A DNA stretch of 8,939 nt from an uncultured Oscillospiraceae bacterium (lineage in GTDB: Bacteria > Bacillota > Clostridia > Oscillospirales > Acutalibacteraceae): NCBI GenBank assembly GCA_900543215.1, contig UQQR01000046.1:1-8939 (forward strand), in the 5' to 3' direction. A model generated the notes under the pieces. That model was not told the origin of the DNA. It saw only the letters and a program-made list of their open reading frames with translations, and searched no databases. Below, piece after piece: positions 5,996-8,939 of this stretch (position 1 is the first letter of the stretch; the number at the start of each line of letters is the position of its first letter). A program made the translations under genes and the position numbers.

Positions 5996-6047
5996 AAATC
6001 AAAAATCCGAGATTTGTTAAAATAATCTAATCTCGGATTTTTGATTT
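5996..6047. terminator. Bidirectional terminator, perfect 19-bp stem
   Basis: Bases 5996-6014 and 6029-6047 are exact reverse complements, a 19-bp stem with a 14-base loop. The core is AATCCGAGATT. The A-rich left outer arm and T-rich right outer arm give a U-run in transcripts from both strands. It lies between the convergent ends at 5978 (plus) and 6064 (minus) and should end both units. Confidence 0.93.
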
Positions 6048-6063
6048 GTTAAAAATAATATAT

Positions 6064-6831
6064 CTATTTATCTAAAATTTCGGAAAACGAAATGAAATAG
6101 TTTTTCCATTTTTCTCCGCTTAAATTCCATACGGATTCATCGGAAAGATATTTTGACAGTTCGGGGCTTGCTTCATAATAGTCATTATCGGACGGCAAAG
6201 TAAATTCCGATATTTTCTGTAATGACCCGTCAATTAACGATTCTTCGGTATAAGCGGTATAGATCCCGTTTGAATAATAAGAAAATGTTTTTTGTATTAT
6301 AAAATCTTTTGTTTGATTATTATAACTGCTGATAGAATAAAATGTTGTTCGGTCCGCTGTATGGTTTGATAACACGGTCTTTTTATCTGTATCAGGGCAA
6401 ACATTAGCCAAAGTCTGAAAAGTGGGAGCTAAAATGAATTGTTTATTACTTTCATCCCAAATATAGCCTATAAAGTATTCTGCTGCAGCTGTTCTCTGAT
6501 ACGGTATAAGTAAATCCTCGTATCCGTCAAAATTTATATCGCGAAAATAAAGAGGCTTTTTTGTAAAAGAAGCATTTTCGATTGGGGTTATATTTTGAAT
6601 CTGTCCGTTGTTGTCCGAAAAGACCGCCAATGATTTTATTGAATTTTCAGTATTGTCTGTGTGAGTTATCTTGATTTTTAAATTTGGCAAGGCACTGTCG
6701 GGAGTATATATTGTAATTTTTCCCTCGGAGCGGTTAAGTTGAGATGATGAGTTCTTTGAATTGCCTTTGCGACAAGCGGCAAAAATAGGAATAACTAAAA
6801 CGGTTAAAAAAATGAGAAAGACTTTTTTCAT
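6064..6831 (-). CDS. Lipoprotein resembling XAC2610/FG-GAP-type proteins
   Basis: This 255-residue protein has a lipoprotein signal peptide (MKKVFLIFLTVLVIPIFAAC, lipid Cys20) and a short Ser/Asn-rich linker. Its clearest motif is YFRDINFDGYEDLLIP at about 95-110, a DxNxDGxxD calcium-loop-like turn, followed by EYFIGYIWDESNKQFILAPTFQTLANVCPD. That pairing (DINFDG.eDL, then a Y.WD...F element) resembles XAC2610-related proteins, some of which are periplasmic or lipid-anchored inhibitors that protect against lysozyme-like effectors. It could equally be a generic FG-GAP/VCBS-like lipoprotein. It is the last gene of a three-gene minus-strand unit, 46 bases after its neighbour, and ends at the bidirectional terminator facing the lysozyme-like gene. 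GAAAGG lies about eight bases before the ATG. Its signal-peptide DNA is nearly the same as that of the gene at 6878-7435. Confidence 0.7.
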   Translation of the reverse strand: MKKVFLIFLTVLVIPIFAACRKGNSKNSSSQLNRSEGKITIYTPDSALPNLKIKITHTDNTENSIKSLAVFSDNNGQIQNITPIENASFTKKPLYFRDINFDGYEDLLIPYQRTAAAEYFIGYIWDESNKQFILAPTFQTLANVCPDTDKKTVLSNHTADRTTFYSISSYNNQTKDFIIQKTFSYYSNGIYTAYTEESLIDGSLQKISEFTLPSDNDYYEASPELSKYLSDESVWNLSGEKWKNYFISFSEILDK

Positions 6832-6838
6832 AACAGCA
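6798..6838 (-). repeat. Leader repeat, copy 1 (signal-peptide DNA)
   Basis: These 41 bases are identical to 7402-7442. They cover the start codon, seven bases upstream and the first 11 codons (MKKVFLIFLTV) of the lipoprotein gene. Homology with scattered changes continues across the rest of the signal peptide, then stops at the mature domain. Confidence 0.92.
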
Positions 6839-6877
6839 TACCTTTCACAATATGATTATAAAAATTATTACTTTGTT

Positions 6878-7435
6878 TTATTTTAAATGTGTGAAATTTA
6901 TATCAGAATTATTTTCATACAGCTTTTTTGATTCCTCAATCAATCCTTTATCCGCAGACAGTGCTTTTATGTTCTCTGTAGTATCTGTTGATTCCGACGC
7001 ATAGTTTTCTTCCCACAAATCTTCAAAAAACAGCTTTTGGTTTTTTATGCTCATATATCCGTAATGATTCGCCCCGCCGCCGACGGTAAAATAGAAAATT
7101 CCGGGATATTCGGAGTTATCGGAGGAAAAAAATCTTACGGTACCGGTCAAAAAATCCTGCTCGCCGATTAATCGGGCGGATTTTTCATACGAGTAAACGG
7201 AGAGCTTAGTATTATTAAGGACAAGCAGATCAGGCGAATTGTCTCCGTCGATATCCTTTATAAAATAATACGAATCCGAGAGGTCGGATTTTAAATCGTC
7301 TAAAATGCCGGTATACATTGATGTATTGGGTGATATATTTGATTGAGATAAATGGGCTTTTGAATTACTTTTATTGCAACCTGCAAGCATAGAAATAACC
7401 GAAACGGTTAAAAAAATGAGAAAGACTTTTTTCAT
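6878..7435 (-). CDS. Lipoprotein with FG-GAP/VCBS-like domain
   Basis: This 185-residue protein has the signal peptide MKKVFLIFLTVSVISMLAGC with lipid Cys20. The mature part includes YYFIKDIDGDNSPDLLVL at about 57-73, a calcium-loop-like motif in which the usual DG is replaced by DN. LSVYSY, GEQDFLTGTVRFF, YPGIFYFTVGGGANHYGYM and FFEDLWEENY follow. I recall this FG-GAP-like family from Oscillospirales genomes, usually as short lipoproteins of unknown role. GGAGAT lies eight bases before the ATG. It is the middle gene of the minus-strand set, 38 bases after its upstream neighbour's stop. Outside the signal peptide it is not obviously similar to the gene at 6064-6831, although both carry Asp-rich loops. 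An immunity or inhibitor role is only a guess from context. Confidence 0.75.
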   Translation of the reverse strand: MKKVFLIFLTVSVISMLAGCNKSNSKAHLSQSNISPNTSMYTGILDDLKSDLSDSYYFIKDIDGDNSPDLLVLNNTKLSVYSYEKSARLIGEQDFLTGTVRFFSSDNSEYPGIFYFTVGGGANHYGYMSIKNQKLFFEDLWEENYASESTDTTENIKALSADKGLIEESKKLYENNSDINFTHLK

Positions 7436-7442
7436 AACAGCA
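7402..7442 (-). repeat. Leader repeat, copy 2 (signal-peptide DNA)
   Basis: This is an exact 41-base match to 6798-6838, spanning the start codon and the first 11 codons of the lipoprotein gene at 6878-7435. Bases upstream of the match differ between the two genes, including the ribosome sites. Confidence 0.92.
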
Positions 7443-7473
7443 CATCTCCGTAAAGCATATTTAATTCCTAATA

Positions 7474-8511
7474 TTATTTCTTAAGCCAATTGACAGAGGC
7501 AGTTTTGGAATTTAAAACTTTATTAAAAAGTGATTTATAAACGTTTTCGGATATTTCCGCACCGTTTGCAAAATATTTGCGTGAGGTATCGGAACGATAT
7601 TCAGAAAACTCTGTTTTATATAATTCGTTTCCGCCGTAACCTAATATTTTATAAATGTAATCTGTGTGTTCGGGTGCGGTACCTTCTCTTACGGAAAGCA
7701 ATGTTTTGTCGGATAAAATTTTCACATAATTCAAATCCTCATGCCATAGTGTAACCTTGTTATCCTTTATCCAAAAAATATACAGCAAATTACTCCGTAC
7801 AAGTAATTCGTCCTTGCCGTCGCCGTTAATATCATAGAAAGCATATTCGGTTGAATTATTATCGGATAAATCGCTTATTTTTAATTTGCCGCCCTGTTTG
7901 TCGCAGGCTTCTGCCTTGCCGCTTAAAAATCTGTTATACAGAGTCTTGTCTTCATCTGTAATTTGCGTCCATTCGGCATTTGGAGCATTATTGAAATTCT
8001 CAGAGCTTTTAAGCTCATTTATCGTATATTTATCTTTACTGAATTTTAATGTAACATACGAATTGATTGCCGCGCCGCTGCTTTGAATAAAGCTACCGTC
8101 CTGCTTCAAATCAATCATATCGCGTTCGGTAAATTCAAAGGAGTATATTACTCCGTTATATTCGTGAAAGATCAGATAAAGTCCGACATTAGATGAAGAA
8201 TATAATACAAGCTCATTTGAGCCGTCATTATCCAAATCTATTGTTGTGTATTTATCCGGCGTGATTTGCAAATCAGGATATTTCTCAGAACGGTAATTTT
8301 TTAAACAAACAGATTTTCCTGCTTCATCGGTAAATAAAATTTTGTCATTAAGGATGTCGGTCAATTCGTATTTTTGTGCATTGTTTTCGCTTAAGATACC
8401 GGATGTTTCTGCATTATCTCTGTGTTTATCATAAGATTTATTGTTTTTTCCGCAAGCACAAATTGAGATTACAGTTATAATTAAAATAAAAAATAGCAAT
8501 GTTTTTTTCAT
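7474..8511 (-). CDS. Lipoprotein with two calcium-loop (FG-GAP-like) motifs
   Basis: This 345-residue protein has the signal peptide MKKTLLFFILIITVISICAC, with Cys20 as the likely lipid site, then a polar linker (KNNKSYDKHRDN...). Two DxDxDG loops are visible, IDLDNDGSNELVLY near 91-104 and YDINGDGKDELLVR near 226-239. Each is followed by beta-rich sequence (VGLYLIFHEYNG; LYIFWIKDNKVTLWHE), so it appears to be a two-repeat version of the domain found once in the next gene. The start was set at the ATG at 8511 because TTAGGAG (8526-8520) lies eight bases upstream. The in-frame GTG at 8517 is only two bases from that site. It is the first gene of the minus-strand unit of three lipoproteins. Function is unknown; such proteins are surface-anchored and may bind sugars, peptidoglycan or proteins. 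Confidence 0.78.
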   Translation of the reverse strand: MKKTLLFFILIITVISICACGKNNKSYDKHRDNAETSGILSENNAQKYELTDILNDKILFTDEAGKSVCLKNYRSEKYPDLQITPDKYTTIDLDNDGSNELVLYSSSNVGLYLIFHEYNGVIYSFEFTERDMIDLKQDGSFIQSSGAAINSYVTLKFSKDKYTINELKSSENFNNAPNAEWTQITDEDKTLYNRFLSGKAEACDKQGGKLKISDLSDNNSTEYAFYDINGDGKDELLVRSNLLYIFWIKDNKVTLWHEDLNYVKILSDKTLLSVREGTAPEHTDYIYKILGYGGNELYKTEFSEYRSDTSRKYFANGAEISENVYKSLFNKVLNSKTASVNWLKK

Positions 8512-8537
8512 ACGCACGACTCCTAAAAATCTTTGTT

Positions 8538-8549
8538 ATTATAATTATA
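8538..8549 (-). promoter_or_regulatory. Possible -10 region of the lipoprotein operon
   Basis: On the minus strand two overlapping TATAAT-like boxes occur (8549-8544 and 8543-8538) in an AT-rich stretch, 27 to 32 bases before the ATG. No good -35 is found 16-18 bases upstream. The segment 8527-8609 contains nothing else that I can interpret, so the promoter of the three-gene unit is probably here. Confidence 0.35.
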
Positions 8550-8609
8550 TGATATTTAATAAATTTATAAAAGAAACAAAACGGTTACATTTTTTCCAAT
8601 ATATTTTAC

Positions 8610-8642
8610 TAACCCTGACGCAAACTGTCAGGGCTATTTTTT
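8610..8642 (+). terminator. Orphan copy of the amidase terminator
   Basis: TAACCCTGAC (8610-8619) and GTCAGGGCTA (8627-8636) form a stem with one A-C mismatch, followed by six T residues. The 27-base stem-loop differs from the one at 4199-4225 at two positions. No plus-strand gene lies upstream for it to terminate; what precedes it is the start region of the minus-strand lipoprotein operon. It was probably carried here with a duplicated module. Confidence 0.8.
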
Positions 8643-8646
8643 ATTG

Positions 8647-8939
8647 GGTGTTCCGCAGAATAAGGGCATAGCAATATTTGCGGAGATAAAGCCCGATTGG
8701 AGCATAAATCACAATTGGATGATTTCCTTTGCACAGGTTATTTCGGCAAACGGATATATTCCCGGGTTTATTGCAAACACCGATTCGTCAAAAAACTTTA
8801 ACTTTGACCGCCAGTGCAGTCATTATGTACAGGCTACAAAGGACACCGATTGCCTCGGCGCGGTATTCGCGGCAACAGAGCCCGAGCTTGACGGTATGCC
8901 GGAAAAATGGGCGCCCTACTGCCCTTCCGCGCTTGAGCC
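8647..8939 (+). pseudogene. 5'-truncated copy of the GH-like gene
   Basis: The reading frame GVPQNKGIAIFAEIKPDWS... corresponds to residues 94-190 of the protein encoded at 4325-4999 and is open to the last base of the window. It begins directly after the T-run of the orphan terminator, with no ribosome site and no start codon except a TTG at 8644. The first third of the barrel is missing, so the fragment cannot encode the full domain. DNA from 8686 on is identical to 4643-4896, while 8647-8685 is diverged and has its own amino-acid changes (P for A, K for A, A for T), so it once belonged to a distinct paralogue. The remainder lies outside the window. An assembly break in a repeat is an alternative explanation for the end. 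Confidence 0.75.

Noticed and set aside
8512..8517. GTG at 8517 as start of the first minus-strand lipoprotein
   Set aside because: It lies two bases from the ribosome site; the ATG at 8511 is eight bases away and begins a normal MKK signal peptide.
8644..8939. TTG at 8644 as a real start for the GH-like copy
   Set aside because: The codon is in the tail of a terminator, no ribosome site precedes it, and the protein would lack the first 93 residues of the barrel.

Overview
The window looks like an accessory region from a low-to-mid GC Gram-positive anaerobe, most likely a gut Clostridia/Oscillospirales (Ruminococcus-like) bacterium. The reasons are strong AAGGAGG-type ribosome binding sites, lipoproteins with classical lipoboxes, a stand-alone YafY/WYL-type HTH protein, a GLUG-like surface lipoprotein and a holin/amidase pair of the kind common in that group. 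No rRNA, tRNA or CRISPR was seen, and there is no phage capsid, portal, tail or integrase gene.

Layout. 1-427 has no convincing gene. It holds a REP-like GACAAG/CTTGTC hairpin, a second hairpin and a good sigma-A promoter for the first gene. 428-1819 encodes a lipoprotein with an acidic Ser/Glu-rich linker and a GLUG-like beta-helix domain, closed by a strong terminator (1842-1873). 1889-2097 is a regulatory leader with an inverted repeat, repeated TGACAA and an extended -10. It precedes a small HTH regulator (to 2448) that probably starts at an unusual codon. 2530-4189 is a compact lysis cassette: XhlA-like coiled-coil membrane protein, holin, and zinc amidase with SH3-like C-terminal domains, ended by a terminator. 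4325-5978 encodes two more probable cell-wall enzymes: a glycoside-hydrolase-like (DUF1906/GH25-like) protein and a mosaic protein with a lysozyme-like C-terminal domain. A perfect 19-bp bidirectional terminator (5996-6047) separates these from three minus-strand lipoprotein genes (8511 down to 6064), all carrying calcium-loop/FG-GAP-type DxDxDG motifs. One of them resembles XAC2610-type proteins, a family that includes lysozyme-inhibiting immunity lipoproteins. From 8610 to the end there is a second copy of the amidase terminator, fused directly to a 5'-truncated copy of the GH-like gene.

How it may work together. The plus-strand genes form a peptidoglycan-degrading and membrane-permeabilising set without signal peptides, so the enzymes would need the holin or lysis to reach the wall. 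The convergent lipoproteins would be anchored outside the membrane, where an inhibitor of such enzymes would be useful. A hydrolase/immunity relationship is an inference, not shown. Several marks of recombination are visible: a 254-nt perfectly identical duplication with a sharp edge, a copied terminator hairpin at module boundaries, a composition break inside the lysozyme-like gene, and two lipoproteins sharing almost the same signal-peptide DNA but different mature domains. The duplication runs to the last base of the window, so an assembly break inside a repeat must also be considered.
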